NCBI RefSeq assembly: GCF_036488675.1
Contig: NZ_CP133152.1
Span: forward strand, 1,426,001 to 1,490,000
Source of the DNA: Sinorhizobium chiapasense
Lineage (GTDB): Bacteria; Pseudomonadota; Alphaproteobacteria; Rhizobiales; Rhizobiaceae
DNA: 64,000 nucleotides
Direction of reading: 5' to 3'
This document shows, in pieces, positions 8,760-17,582 of the stretch. Under the pieces are notes generated by a model. It did no database searches. It worked only from the letters and a program-made list of their open reading frames with translations, and was not told the origin of the DNA. The translations under genes were made by a program, and so were the position numbers. The number at the start of each line of letters is the position of its first letter. Positions within the stretch are counted from its first letter, which is position 1.

Positions 8760-10744
8760 TGCGCGGCCTCCTCACTGAGCGTTACAAGGACGGTGCCTTC
8801 GCTGACCTGCGTACCCTCGGCGACGTGCACGCTCGCGACCGTCCCCTCCCGCGAGGCCGAAAGCGTCAGCTCCATCTTCATCGCCTCCATCACCACCAAC
8901 GGCTGGCCCTTGGCGACGGCCTCGCCGGCGCCGACACGGACCATCTTGACGAGCCCTGGCATCGGCGCGACGAGCTCGTCATCGGCAATTTCCCCGCCAT
9001 GTCCGCCGGACAACCCATCCGGCAGATGAAACACCAGGTTCCGGCCACCGAGAAACAATGTCAGCGTCTCGCCCTGCCGAAGGAAGCGAAGCGTTCGCCT
9101 CTGCCCGGCCACTTCCAGCCGCGCACCGTTTTCGAAGCGTTCGAGCACGAGTGCCGGCAGGGTGCTCGTCCCGGCGCGAACCGCGAACTGATCGCGGCCG
9201 CGCGACGCGAGCGTGACAGCCGCGCGCCCGTTCGCGTGGTCGATGGAAATCGTCCGGTGGGCATCGCCCCAGATCTGCCAGTAGCCGAGCGAGGCCCAGG
9301 GATCGGTGGACGTCATCGGCTGAAGGACGCCGGTGGAAACAATCGCCACCAGCGCCAATGCTTCGTCGTCCGGGTCGCTCGGCGCCGCCAGCCGCTCGAC
9401 CGCTCGGTCGATCAGTCCCGTATCCGGCCTGCCGGCGCGGAAATCCTGTTCGTCCGTCAGCCTGATGAGAAAATCGAGATTGGTAACCGTTCCGCCGATC
9501 CGGACTTCCTTCAGAGCCGCCTGCAGCCGGGCGAGCGCTGCCGAGCGTGTGCCTCCATGCACGATCAGCTTGGCGATCAGCGGATCGTAAAAAGGCGTTA
9601 TCGAGTCCCCCTGGGTGACACCGGAGTCAATGCGCACGTTGCTGTCCGGGAAGCTTAGATGTGCGAGCCGCCCGGTCGCCGGCAGGAAGCCGCGCGTCGG
9701 ATCCTCGGCATAGATGCGCGCCTCGAAGGACCAGCCGTCTATGCCGATCTCGCCCTGCTTTTTCGGCAGCGGCTCGCCGTCTGCGACGCGCAGCTGCCAT
9801 TCGACGAGATCGAGCCCCGTGACCGCCTCCGTGACCGGATGCTCGACCTGCAATCGCGTGTTCATTTCCATGAAATAGAACTGGTCCGGCCAGAGGCCAT
9901 TGGTTACGTCGGCAATGAACTCGACGGTGCCGGCGCCGACATAGCCGATCGCATGCGCGGCCCTGACCGCGGCGTCTCCCATGGCGCGGCGCACTTCCGC
10001 GGTCATGCCCGGCGCCGGCGCCTCCTCGATCACCTTCTGGTGCCGGCGCTGCAATGAGCAGTCGCGTTCGAAAAGATGAACGATGTTGCCGTGCCGGTCT
10101 CCGAAAATCTGGACCTCGATGTGGCGGGGGCGGGTCAGATACTTCTCGATCAGAACCCCGGCGTCGCCGAAGGATCCTTGAGCTTCCCGCTGCGCGGCTT
10201 CCAGCGCCGAACCGAAATCCTCTCGCCGTTCGACGCGCCGCATGCCCTTTCCGCCGCCTCCGGCGCGCGCCTTGATCAGCACCGGGTAGCCGATTTCCGC
10301 GGCGCGGGCCGCCAGGAACTCAGGATCCTGCTGATCGCCGTGATAGCCCGGCACGACGGGCACGCCGGACTGCTCCATCAGCGCCTTGGCCGCGTCCTTG
10401 AGCCCCATGGCCCGGATCGCCTCCGGAGGCGGCCCCACGAAAACGATGCCGGCGGCCTCGACGGCCTCGGCAAAATCGGCGTTCTCGGACAGGAAGCCAT
10501 AGCCAGGATGGATGGCGTCGGCGCCGACAGCCTTCGCGGCCTCGATGACGCGCTCGATCGAAAGATAGCTTTCGGCCGCATTCGCGGGGCCGATCCGCAC
10601 CGCCTCGTCGGCGAGCGTCACGTGAAGCGCGTCGCCGTCCGCATCCGAATAGACGGCAACGGTGCGGATGCCGAGACGCCGGGCGGTGCGAATGATGCGG
10701 CAGGCGATCTCGCCGCGATTGGCAATCAGGAGTTTGGAAAACAT
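8756..10744 (-). CDS. liuD: Methylcrotonyl-CoA carboxylase, biotin-carrying alpha subunit
   Basis: This 662-aa protein supplies the biotin carboxylase and biotin carrier of methylcrotonyl-CoA carboxylase. The N-terminal carboxylase domain starts FSKLLIANRGEIACRIIRTA, and the ATP-grasp lid shows the glycine-rich KARAGGGGKGMRRV near residue 160. The C-terminal biotinyl domain has the biotinylation motif MEAMKMELT about 30 residues from the end. Acetyl- and propionyl-CoA carboxylase subunits look alike, but the neighbouring ivd, liuB, hmgL and liuC genes point to 3-methylcrotonyl-CoA. An RidA-like gene lies 17 bp upstream. Confidence 0.94.
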   Translation of the reverse strand: MFSKLLIANRGEIACRIIRTARRLGIRTVAVYSDADGDALHVTLADEAVRIGPANAAESYLSIERVIEAAKAVGADAIHPGYGFLSENADFAEAVEAAGIVFVGPPPEAIRAMGLKDAAKALMEQSGVPVVPGYHGDQQDPEFLAARAAEIGYPVLIKARAGGGGKGMRRVERREDFGSALEAAQREAQGSFGDAGVLIEKYLTRPRHIEVQIFGDRHGNIVHLFERDCSLQRRHQKVIEEAPAPGMTAEVRRAMGDAAVRAAHAIGYVGAGTVEFIADVTNGLWPDQFYFMEMNTRLQVEHPVTEAVTGLDLVEWQLRVADGEPLPKKQGEIGIDGWSFEARIYAEDPTRGFLPATGRLAHLSFPDSNVRIDSGVTQGDSITPFYDPLIAKLIVHGGTRSAALARLQAALKEVRIGGTVTNLDFLIRLTDEQDFRAGRPDTGLIDRAVERLAAPSDPDDEALALVAIVSTGVLQPMTSTDPWASLGYWQIWGDAHRTISIDHANGRAAVTLASRGRDQFAVRAGTSTLPALVLERFENGARLEVAGQRRTLRFLRQGETLTLFLGGRNLVFHLPDGLSGGHGGEIADDELVAPMPGLVKMVRVGAGEAVAKGQPLVVMEAMKMELTLSASREGTVASVHVAEGTQVSEGTVLVTLSEEAAQ

Positions 10745-10761
10745 GCCCCTCGGTTCCGCTT

Positions 10762-11145
10762 CTATTCTGCCGCCACCACTTCGACTTCCAGGAGCCAGCC
10801 GGAATCGAAGATTCCGGCAATCACGACCGTCATCGCCGGTGCCAATGCACCGAGATAGTCGCTACGGATCTCACGGTTCGCGAGGGTATGGTTCCTGTCG
10901 GCGAGGTAGGTCGTCACCTTTACGATATTGGACTTGGTCATGCCGGCGGCCTTGAGCTGGGCGTCGACATTCAGCCAGACCTGGCGTGCCTGCGCCTCGA
11001 AGCCTTCCGGCAAGACGTCATCGGAGGTCATGGGTATCTGGCCGCTGACGAAGAGCAGACGTTGAAAACTTTCGACGCTGACGGCCTGCGCGTAGCCGCC
11101 GCGCGGCTGCGGCGCGTTGATCGCGTTGATGTTGTCGCGCTTCAT
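10762..11145 (-). CDS. RidA/YjgF-family protein
   Basis: This is a 127-aa protein of the RidA superfamily (enamine/imine deaminases and relatives). Visible features include GQIPM near residue 35 and QARQVWLNVDAQLKAAGM followed by the VKVTTYLADR block near 80-90, which in RidA holds part of the active pocket. The usual C-terminal AIFDP-like segment is replaced by GIFDSGWLLEVEVVAA, without the typical R-x-A-V-x-V arginine, so deaminase activity is doubtful. The start at 11145 has GGAGG 5 bp upstream; longer frames are rejected. It sits inside the leucine operon between liuB and liuD, which suggests a role in clearing reactive intermediates there (inference). Confidence 0.85.
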   Translation of the reverse strand: MKRDNINAINAPQPRGGYAQAVSVESFQRLLFVSGQIPMTSDDVLPEGFEAQARQVWLNVDAQLKAAGMTKSNIVKVTTYLADRNHTLANREIRSDYLGALAPAMTVVIAGIFDSGWLLEVEVVAAE

Positions 11146-11155
11146 GCCGGCCTCC

Positions 11156-12763
11156 CTACATCCTGAACAATCCGAAACGTGTATCCGCGATCGGGGCGTT
11201 GAGCGCGGCCGACAGCGACAGTGCGAGCACGTCCCGGCTTTTGCGCGGATCGACGACGCCGTCGTCCCAAAGACGCGCCGAGGCATAGAGCGGATGGCTT
11301 TGCCGGTCGAAAAGATCGAGCACCGGCTGACGGAAGCGCGCCTCCTCCTCCTCGCTCCATGGCGTGCCGGCCCGCCTCAACGCTTCGCCGCGCACCGTCG
11401 AGAGCACGCCGGCCGCCTGTTCGCCGCCCATCACCGAAATGCGGCTGTTCGGCCAGGTCCACAGGAAGCGCGGTGAAAACGCCCGCCCGCACATGCCGTA
11501 GTTGCCGGCTCCGAACGATCCGCCGACCAACATGGTGACCTTGGGCACTTTCACCGTGGCCACCGCCGTCACCAATTTGGCGCCATGCTTGGCGATGCCT
11601 TCGGTTTCGTATTTGCGGCCGACCATGAAGCCGGTGATGTTCTGCAGGAAAACGAGCGGGATCTTGCGCTGTGCGCAGAGTTCGACGAAATGGCTCCCCT
11701 TCAGCGCCGACTCCGAAAACAGCACGCCGTTATTCGCGACAATGCCGACTGGTATTCCATGAATATGGGCGAAGCCGCAGACCAGCGTGGTCCCAAAACG
11801 CGCCTTGAATTCGTCGAAACGGGAGCCGTCGACGATCCGGGCGATCACCTCGCGAATCTCGTAGGGCGTCCTGAGGTCGGCCGGCACGATTCCCGCGATC
11901 TCCTCCGGATCGTAGAGCGGCGGCTCGGGTGTGCGAAGCTCCACCGGCGATGATTTTTCGCGGTTCAAGGCTGACACGGCGCGCCGCGCCAGAGCCAGTG
12001 CATGCGCATCGTCACGCGCCAGGTGATCGGCAACGCCCGACACCCGCGTGTGGACGTCGGCGCCGCCGAGATCCTCGGCCGAGACCACTTCGCCGGTCGC
12101 CGCCCGCACCAGCGGAGGGCCGGCCAGGAAGATCGTGCCCTGCCCCTCGACGATGATCGCCTCGTCGGACATGGCGGGCACATAGGCGCCGCCCGCCGTG
12201 CAGGATCCCATGACGACGGCGATCTGCGGGATGCCGGCAGCCGACATATTGGCCTGGTTGTAGAAGATCCGTCCAAAATGCTCGCGATCGGGAAAAACCT
12301 CGTCCTGGTTCGGCAGGTTGGCGCCGCCGGAATCGACCAGGTAAACGCAGGGAAGCCGGTTTTCGGCAGCGATTTCCTGGGCTCTCAGGTGCTTCTTGAC
12401 GGTCATCGGGTAATAGGTACCACCTTTGACGGTCGGATCGTTGCAGACGATCATGCACTCGCGCCCGGCAATCCGGCCGATGCCGGTAATAAGCCCGGCA
12501 CTCGGCGCGTCGCCGTTGTACATGCCGTGCGCAGCCGTGGCGCCGACCTCCAGGAACGGAGTGCCCGGATCGATCAGCGACGCGACCCGGTCGCGCGGCA
12601 GCAACTTGCCGCGGCTGACATGGCGTTCCCGCGCCGTCTCGCCGCCGCCGTTGACGGCGAGCCGCACCGCCTCCTCGATCGTCGCGATGGCCTCTGTCAT
12701 CGCGGCGCGGTTGCTCCTGTAGACGTCGGAGGATGCCGAGATATGCGATCTCAAAATTGTCAT
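11156..12763 (-). CDS. liuB: Methylcrotonyl-CoA carboxylase beta (carboxyltransferase) subunit
   Basis: This 535-aa carboxyltransferase moves CO2 from biotin on LiuD to 3-methylcrotonyl-CoA. Conserved crotonase-like blocks are clear: [21 protein letters not shown] near residue 55, [20 protein letters not shown] near 190, and the C-terminal [13 protein letters not shown] with [18 protein letters not shown]. The ATG at 12763 with GAGGG upstream is chosen; a GTG 15 bp earlier is possible. It lies 10 bp before the ridA-like gene and 59 bp after ivd in the operon. Confidence 0.95.
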   Translation of the reverse strand: MTILRSHISASSDVYRSNRAAMTEAIATIEEAVRLAVNGGGETARERHVSRGKLLPRDRVASLIDPGTPFLEVGATAAHGMYNGDAPSAGLITGIGRIAGRECMIVCNDPTVKGGTYYPMTVKKHLRAQEIAAENRLPCVYLVDSGGANLPNQDEVFPDREHFGRIFYNQANMSAAGIPQIAVVMGSCTAGGAYVPAMSDEAIIVEGQGTIFLAGPPLVRAATGEVVSAEDLGGADVHTRVSGVADHLARDDAHALALARRAVSALNREKSSPVELRTPEPPLYDPEEIAGIVPADLRTPYEIREVIARIVDGSRFDEFKARFGTTLVCGFAHIHGIPVGIVANNGVLFSESALKGSHFVELCAQRKIPLVFLQNITGFMVGRKYETEGIAKHGAKLVTAVATVKVPKVTMLVGGSFGAGNYGMCGRAFSPRFLWTWPNSRISVMGGEQAAGVLSTVRGEALRRAGTPWSEEEEARFRQPVLDLFDRQSHPLYASARLWDDGVVDPRKSRDVLALSLSAALNAPIADTRFGLFRM

Positions 12764-12822
12764 GAAGCCCTCAGGCACGGGATTTTGACCAAGATGCGCG
12801 AAGAACGGCCGCCGCCGTTCGT

Positions 12823-13986
12823 CTATTTCGTTTCCGCGAACAGCTCGCGCCCGATCAGCATCCGGCGGATCTCGCTCGTGCCGGCGCCGATCTCGTAGAG
12901 CTTGGCGTCACGCAACAGGCGGCCGGCCGGATAGTCGTTGGTGTAGCCGTTGCCGCCGAGCGCCTGGATTGCCTCGAGCGCCAATGCGGTCGCCTTTTCC
13001 GCCGCATAGAGAATGCAGCCGGCGGCATCCTTGCGCGCGGTTTCGCCTCGGTCGCACGCCGCCGCCACCGCATAGACATAGGCGCGCGCCGCATTCATCG
13101 TCACATACATGTCGGCAAGCTTTCCCTGCATCAACTGGAACTCGCCGATCGGCTGGCCGAACTGCTTGCGTTCATGGAGATAGGGGACGACGACATCGAG
13201 GCAAGCCGCCATGATGCCGAGCGGCCCGGCCGAAAGCACGACACGCTCATAGTCGAGGCCGGACATCAGCACGTTGACACCGCGGCCGTCCGCACCGAGC
13301 ACGTTTTCTTCCGGCACTTCGCAATCCCTGAAGATGAGCTCGCAGGTGTTGGAGCCGCGCATGCCGAGCTTGTCGAGCTTCTGGCCGGTCGAGAAGCCGG
13401 CGAACCCCTTGTCGACGAGGAAGGCGGTGATGCCGCGCGGGCCGGCGGCCGCATCGGTCTTGGCATAGACCACCAGAACATCGGCGTCCGGACCATTGGT
13501 GATCCACATCTTGTTGCCGTTCAGCACGTAGCGGTCGCCACGCCTGTCGGCTCTCAGCGTCATCGAGACGACGTCGGAGCCGGCGCCAGCTTCCGACATG
13601 GCGAGCGCGCCGACATGTTCGCCGGAAATCAGCTTCGGCAGATACTTCGCCTTTTGCTCGGGGCTGCCGTTGCGGTTGATCTGGTTGACGCAGAGATTGG
13701 AATGGGCACCGTAGCTTAGGCCCACCGAGGCGGAGGCGCGGCTGATTTCCTCCATCGCGATGCAATGGGCGAGATAGCCCATGCCGGCGCCGCCATAGGT
13801 CTCATCGGCGGTGATGCCGAGCACGCCGAGCTCTCCCATTTCCCGCCAGAGGGGAGCGGGAAAGGCGTTGCTCCGGTCCGTCTCTTCCGCAAGCGGCGCG
13901 ATCCGTTCGCTCGCAAACCGGCGCACGCTGTCGCGCAACGCGTCGATGTCATCGCCAAGGGCGAAACTCAGTCCACCTTGATACAT
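12823..13986 (-). CDS. ivdH: Isovaleryl-CoA dehydrogenase
   Basis: This 387-aa acyl-CoA dehydrogenase oxidises isovaleryl-CoA to 3-methylcrotonyl-CoA using FAD. The isovaleryl-specific position of the catalytic Glu is visible in [15 protein letters not shown], unlike straight-chain dehydrogenases, where the base lies near the C-terminus. Other blocks are [24 protein letters not shown] and [13 protein letters not shown]. The start at 13986 has GGAGGAG upstream and gives the normal family length. The frame stays open for another 110 codons upstream, but that part is repeat and intergenic DNA. It is the first gene of the leucine degradation operon. Confidence 0.95.
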   Translation of the reverse strand: MYQGGLSFALGDDIDALRDSVRRFASERIAPLAEETDRSNAFPAPLWREMGELGVLGITADETYGGAGMGYLAHCIAMEEISRASASVGLSYGAHSNLCVNQINRNGSPEQKAKYLPKLISGEHVGALAMSEAGAGSDVVSMTLRADRRGDRYVLNGNKMWITNGPDADVLVVYAKTDAAAGPRGITAFLVDKGFAGFSTGQKLDKLGMRGSNTCELIFRDCEVPEENVLGADGRGVNVLMSGLDYERVVLSAGPLGIMAACLDVVVPYLHERKQFGQPIGEFQLMQGKLADMYVTMNAARAYVYAVAAACDRGETARKDAAGCILYAAEKATALALEAIQALGGNGYTNDYPAGRLLRDAKLYEIGAGTSEIRRMLIGRELFAETK

Positions 13987-14391
13987 GTCTTTTCTCCTCC
14001 GCATGTCTCCGGCGGCGATCTCCTCATCGCCGGCAGAAACAGGCCTCGCGGGCATCTCCCCCGCTGCATGTCTCCTCAAATCGCACCCGATTTGAGGATA
14101 AAAAACCATGCCGCAAGTCAACGTGCTACAGCGTCCTCGCGGTGAATGAGACGCGCGGCGCCGTAGTGACACAACCGCTCGGCGCATCCTACCGCTCCAC
14201 GGCCATCGCTGCGAACGATAACATCGCCGTTCGCTAATTTCCTTCCAAAGAGCCGCCCGGCCAAGCACGATATGAAAACGCACGCGCCGGAATGCGATAA
14301 ATCGATGCTTCGACACCGGCAGGGCTTCGCCGATATCTGCGGCGCCGATTCGAGGGCTCGTTCCTTCCTTAGCGAGGCAATGGAGAGAGCC
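13987..14391. other. Intergenic region between ivd and bcsK, promoter side of the leucine operon
   Basis: This 405-bp gap holds the mosaic repeat at 14063-14166 and probably the ivd promoter, which I could not identify with confidence. No credible gene is seen; the open frames crossing it are extensions or shadows. Confidence 0.6.
14063..14166. repeat. Mosaic repeat copy D2
   Basis: Same orientation and layout as 7003-7104: CTGCATGTCTCCTCAAATCG, the CGATTTGAGGAT return arm, then GTGCTACAGCGTCCTCGCG and GAGACGCGCGGCGCCGTA. The copy has diverged more in its second half. Confidence 0.75.
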
Positions 14392-16542
14392 TCAATTTTT
14401 GTTAGGCCAGACTTCCCACGCGGTGGTGACGTCGGCAAGCCCGCGCAAGGCATCGCGATTGCCGGTCGCCGCGACCGCTTCGAAGATCTGCTTCGCCTCT
14501 GCGAAGCGTCTAAGCTGCAGATATGCGTAACCACGAAGAACCATCAGGTCAGAGCGATCGGACGCTATCCGGCTCAACCGGTCGAGCAACAGCAATGTCT
14601 CGGGATAGCGCCCGGCATCGAATGCGGCGATCGCCCGATCGGCGAGGATTGCCGTCTGCAGTTCATCGACGCGGGCACGGGGCTGGGGCGATTTCGTCGC
14701 CGCGACCGCCGCCCTGTCGGTCAGGCCGGCGCGCAGATAGGCAAGGCTCTGCCCATAGGCGGCATCCTCGCGCAACCGCGACTGCGGCGCGCGCAGCGCG
14801 ACTTCAAACGCCTCTGCGGCTTCAAGCGGCCGGTTCAGATCCATCAGGCACCACCCGCGCGCCAGCGCCGCCGCCGGCGAGAGCCGGCCCGGATCGCGCG
14901 TCGCGCGGCAACCGGCGGTGCTTCGGGCTGCCGCCCGCGGCGCGGTCCCGCGATAAACAGGCTGAACGCCCTCGCGTCGGGGTGTCGTAACCGCCGCAGG
15001 CCGCTGCGTAACCGTCGCTGGCTGTGGCGCACCGTTTGCCGTCGGCGTCGGCAATTGGGTTTGCGGCGTAGTTTCCGTCTCCGTTAGCCGTGCGATCCGT
15101 TCCGATCGCCCGGCCCAAAGGCGTTGAATTTCGGCGACGCCCGCTTCGTCGCCGAGTTGATGACGGCTGAGCGCCAGACCATAGGCTGACGGCTCGTCAT
15201 CCGGTTTCCAGCGAAGCGCAGCGGAAAACCATTGGGCGGCCGTTTGGTGCTGTCCGAGCGCCCGGGCATACCAGCCGAACTGCTGTGCGGTTGCCGGGTC
15301 GCGGCCCTTCATTGTCTCCACGGAGATACGCTGGAGGACATCGGCTGAAAGCGCGACGGGAGGATCCATCGCCAGCAGATTGGCCGCCGCTGCCATGTAG
15401 GTCGCGTGTGCGTCGGCCGATGCATCCCGCCAAGGATAAAGCACTTGTTCGGCTTCCTGAGGCGCCTTGCGATCGATGAGCGCGAGCGCCAGCCCCTGGG
15501 AAGCCTCGGCGGAATCCTGCTTGTCGTGTGCCCGGCGGAACCACTGCTCTGCCGCGCTCATGTTGTTACGGCGCAGTTGATACCAGCCGAGCAGCAACGC
15601 GTCCGACGCCAGGCCTTGCGTTTCCACCAATCGCTCGACGCGTTGCAGATATTTCGGATCGACGGCAAGCGCGGCATCGTCGTTACCTTCGGCAACGAAA
15701 CGTCGTGCGAGATCGTCGCGGATTGTTTCGAATTCAAGCGTTCCCGCCGCCGTCGTCCTCTCGAAGGAAAGCAGTTCCTGGACGGTCGCGTAGGGTAGCA
15801 GGGCCGCCGCCTTTTGCAGCGTCGCAAGCCGCTCCGATTGGTCGTCGCAATTCTTCAAGATATAAAGATAGGCGTCACGCGCCCGGTCATGCCTGTCCGT
15901 TTGCGCAAAGGCCTCGGCGACGCGCCACAGCACGTCGACTTCGCTGCAGGTCAGAAGGCTTGGCGTGCGGGCGCCCACCTGGATGACAGTCTCGTATTGC
16001 CTGAGGTCGGACGCGTTGATAAGCCTCGCGCGCGCCTCGGCGATGTCGAGGCGCTCGATCAGATCGGCGGGCGGCTGCCAGCCGGGATCGTTCGACTGCC
16101 GTTCGGAGATCGCCCTGCGCACCTCACTGTAGCGCCCCTCCGAATAAAGCTGCCACATGGTTTCGAGTTGCGCGTCGGCGTTGCGCGGCACCGCCAGCGG
16201 ATTTTCCGGAGGCGTCCAATTCGGATAAAGCGTCCGCAAGCGCGCTATCTCGGCCTCCAGACGCGCGGTGTCGCCCTTGCTGGCGAAATAGCGTAGTGCA
16301 GATTCATCGACGACCGGCTCCTCGGGCTGCGCTTCGGCCTCCGGTGGGCTTGCCGCCTGGGCGATCTCTTCCGCCGCAGCCTTGCCGGGGAGGCTGTCGC
16401 CCAGGACGAAAGCAACCCGTTCGGGGACGGTGTGCTTGATCAGTTCCCCGATGTCCTGCCGCAGATGCCTGTCGTCGGCGAGGCCGGCAACGCCGATCGC
16501 CGCGATCAAGACAGCCACGGAGGCAACGATTGGGGTCTTCAT
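14392..16542 (-). CDS. bcsK: Cellulose synthase-associated TPR protein (BcsK-like)
   Basis: This 716-aa protein has an N-terminal signal or anchor helix (TPIVASVAVLIAAIGVAGLA), followed by many tetratricopeptide-like helix pairs, for example around residues 100-130, 325-360 and 405-460. A low-complexity Thr/Pro/Ala-rich linker follows at about 495-540, then more TPR-like repeats (SRLREDAAYGQSLAYLRAGL; FDAGRYPETLLLLDRLSRIA). It lacks the outer-membrane beta-barrel of BcsC. Alphaproteobacterial operons with BcsN commonly carry such a TPR protein instead, from memory called BcsK. The ATG at 16542 overlaps the bcsZ stop by 4 bp and has GGAG upstream; a GTG at 16548 is less likely. A scaffold role in cellulose export is inferred. 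Confidence 0.8.
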   Translation of the reverse strand: MKTPIVASVAVLIAAIGVAGLADDRHLRQDIGELIKHTVPERVAFVLGDSLPGKAAAEEIAQAASPPEAEAQPEEPVVDESALRYFASKGDTARLEAEIARLRTLYPNWTPPENPLAVPRNADAQLETMWQLYSEGRYSEVRRAISERQSNDPGWQPPADLIERLDIAEARARLINASDLRQYETVIQVGARTPSLLTCSEVDVLWRVAEAFAQTDRHDRARDAYLYILKNCDDQSERLATLQKAAALLPYATVQELLSFERTTAAGTLEFETIRDDLARRFVAEGNDDAALAVDPKYLQRVERLVETQGLASDALLLGWYQLRRNNMSAAEQWFRRAHDKQDSAEASQGLALALIDRKAPQEAEQVLYPWRDASADAHATYMAAAANLLAMDPPVALSADVLQRISVETMKGRDPATAQQFGWYARALGQHQTAAQWFSAALRWKPDDEPSAYGLALSRHQLGDEAGVAEIQRLWAGRSERIARLTETETTPQTQLPTPTANGAPQPATVTQRPAAVTTPRREGVQPVYRGTAPRAAARSTAGCRATRDPGRLSPAAALARGWCLMDLNRPLEAAEAFEVALRAPQSRLREDAAYGQSLAYLRAGLTDRAAVAATKSPQPRARVDELQTAILADRAIAAFDAGRYPETLLLLDRLSRIASDRSDLMVLRGYAYLQLRRFAEAKQIFEAVAATGNRDALRGLADVTTAWEVWPNKN

Positions 16543-17582
16543 AAACACTCCGGATGATTTTGCTCCACAAAGGACAACCCCAGCAGGTGAAGTGTCGAAG
16601 GATAATATTGCGTGGGGCTGAACAACCTGGCGGTGTCCGGCAGCTTCGCTCCGTCAAGGACACAGGCCAGAATATGGTTAACAATTCGATAACCCGGGTC
16701 GTCCAGCGCTTTGATCACGGTCCCGCCATCGAGATCGATGATGGCGATTGCTCCATCCGGAGTACCCATGCCGTCCGCCAATCGCGAGAGGAGTTCGCGA
16801 TCCGTGTAGCCTGCGCGCGCAAGGTAGAGTGGAATGCGCAGTGCGTTGTAACCGAAGTGAGCCGGGAAGCCCGCCGCCGGCTTCAGCATCGTCCGGGCGC
16901 TCACCCAGTCCGCCGGCATCTTCCTCGGGCCGAACTGCAGACCCTCAATCATCGCCTCTCCTTCCTCGGAAAGGGTCTGCCACTTGGGTGAAGGGGCGAC
17001 CCGGTTCAGGACCGGGAACGCCTCGAAGATCCAGTAGGACGGGTTGATGACCGGGCCATCGGCACGATCCGACGCCGAGAAGCCGGAAACTCCTGGCGTG
17101 AGCAGCGTCCTGCCGCCATATTCGACTACGGCATTGTCAAGAATCGCCTTCGCCATTGCAGACGCAGTGCTCAGGTAATCGCTTCGCCCCCAGCGCTCGC
17201 CGGCGAGCGCCAGCGCATAGGCAATCAGGATATCGCCATCGGTCGCATTGTTGATGTCGACAACATGCGGCGTATCGACCGGGCTCCATTTCCAGGCGGC
17301 TAGCCCATCGTCGCGAAGCAGGAGTTCGCGGCGGGTAAAGGACCAGATCTGCTCGAAGTCGGCCGGATTGTCGGCAAGAAATGCAAGAAGGAGGCCGTAA
17401 CCCTGTCCTTCGCTATGGCTGATATTATCGTTGCCGTCATCGACGATGCGGCCGCTCGGATCCAGAAACCTCGCCTTGTACTGTGTCCACGCATCTTCGC
17501 TCACGACCGCGCGCACCTCCTGCGCCTGTACAGCGCCACCTGAAATCGCCAGCAAAAATACGAATGCGACCAACCACTTCAT
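16539..17582 (-). CDS. bcsZ: Endoglucanase, glycoside hydrolase family 8 (BcsZ/CelC)
   Basis: This 347-aa secreted endo-beta-1,4-glucanase belongs to the cellulose synthesis operon. The signal peptide is MKWLVAFVFLLAISGGAVQA. The GH8 catalytic acid is in the block HSEGQGYGLLLAF near residues 57-68, and the second conserved region is NATDGDILIAYALALAGERWG near 113-133, whose ATDGD Asp is the second key acidic residue. The enzyme trims cellulose chains in the periplasm and is needed for normal fibre assembly in related bacteria. Its start overlaps the bcsB stop by 4 bp, and its stop overlaps bcsK by 4 bp. Confidence 0.93.
   Translation of the reverse strand: MKWLVAFVFLLAISGGAVQAQEVRAVVSEDAWTQYKARFLDPSGRIVDDGNDNISHSEGQGYGLLLAFLADNPADFEQIWSFTRRELLLRDDGLAAWKWSPVDTPHVVDINNATDGDILIAYALALAGERWGRSDYLSTASAMAKAILDNAVVEYGGRTLLTPGVSGFSASDRADGPVINPSYWIFEAFPVLNRVAPSPKWQTLSEEGEAMIEGLQFGPRKMPADWVSARTMLKPAAGFPAHFGYNALRIPLYLARAGYTDRELLSRLADGMGTPDGAIAIIDLDGGTVIKALDDPGYRIVNHILACVLDGAKLPDTARLFSPTQYYPSTLHLLGLSFVEQNHPECL

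Noticed and set aside
13987..14316. 110-codon N-terminal extension of isovaleryl-CoA dehydrogenase
   Set aside because: It runs through a mosaic repeat; the ATG at 13986 has GGAGGAG and gives normal family length.
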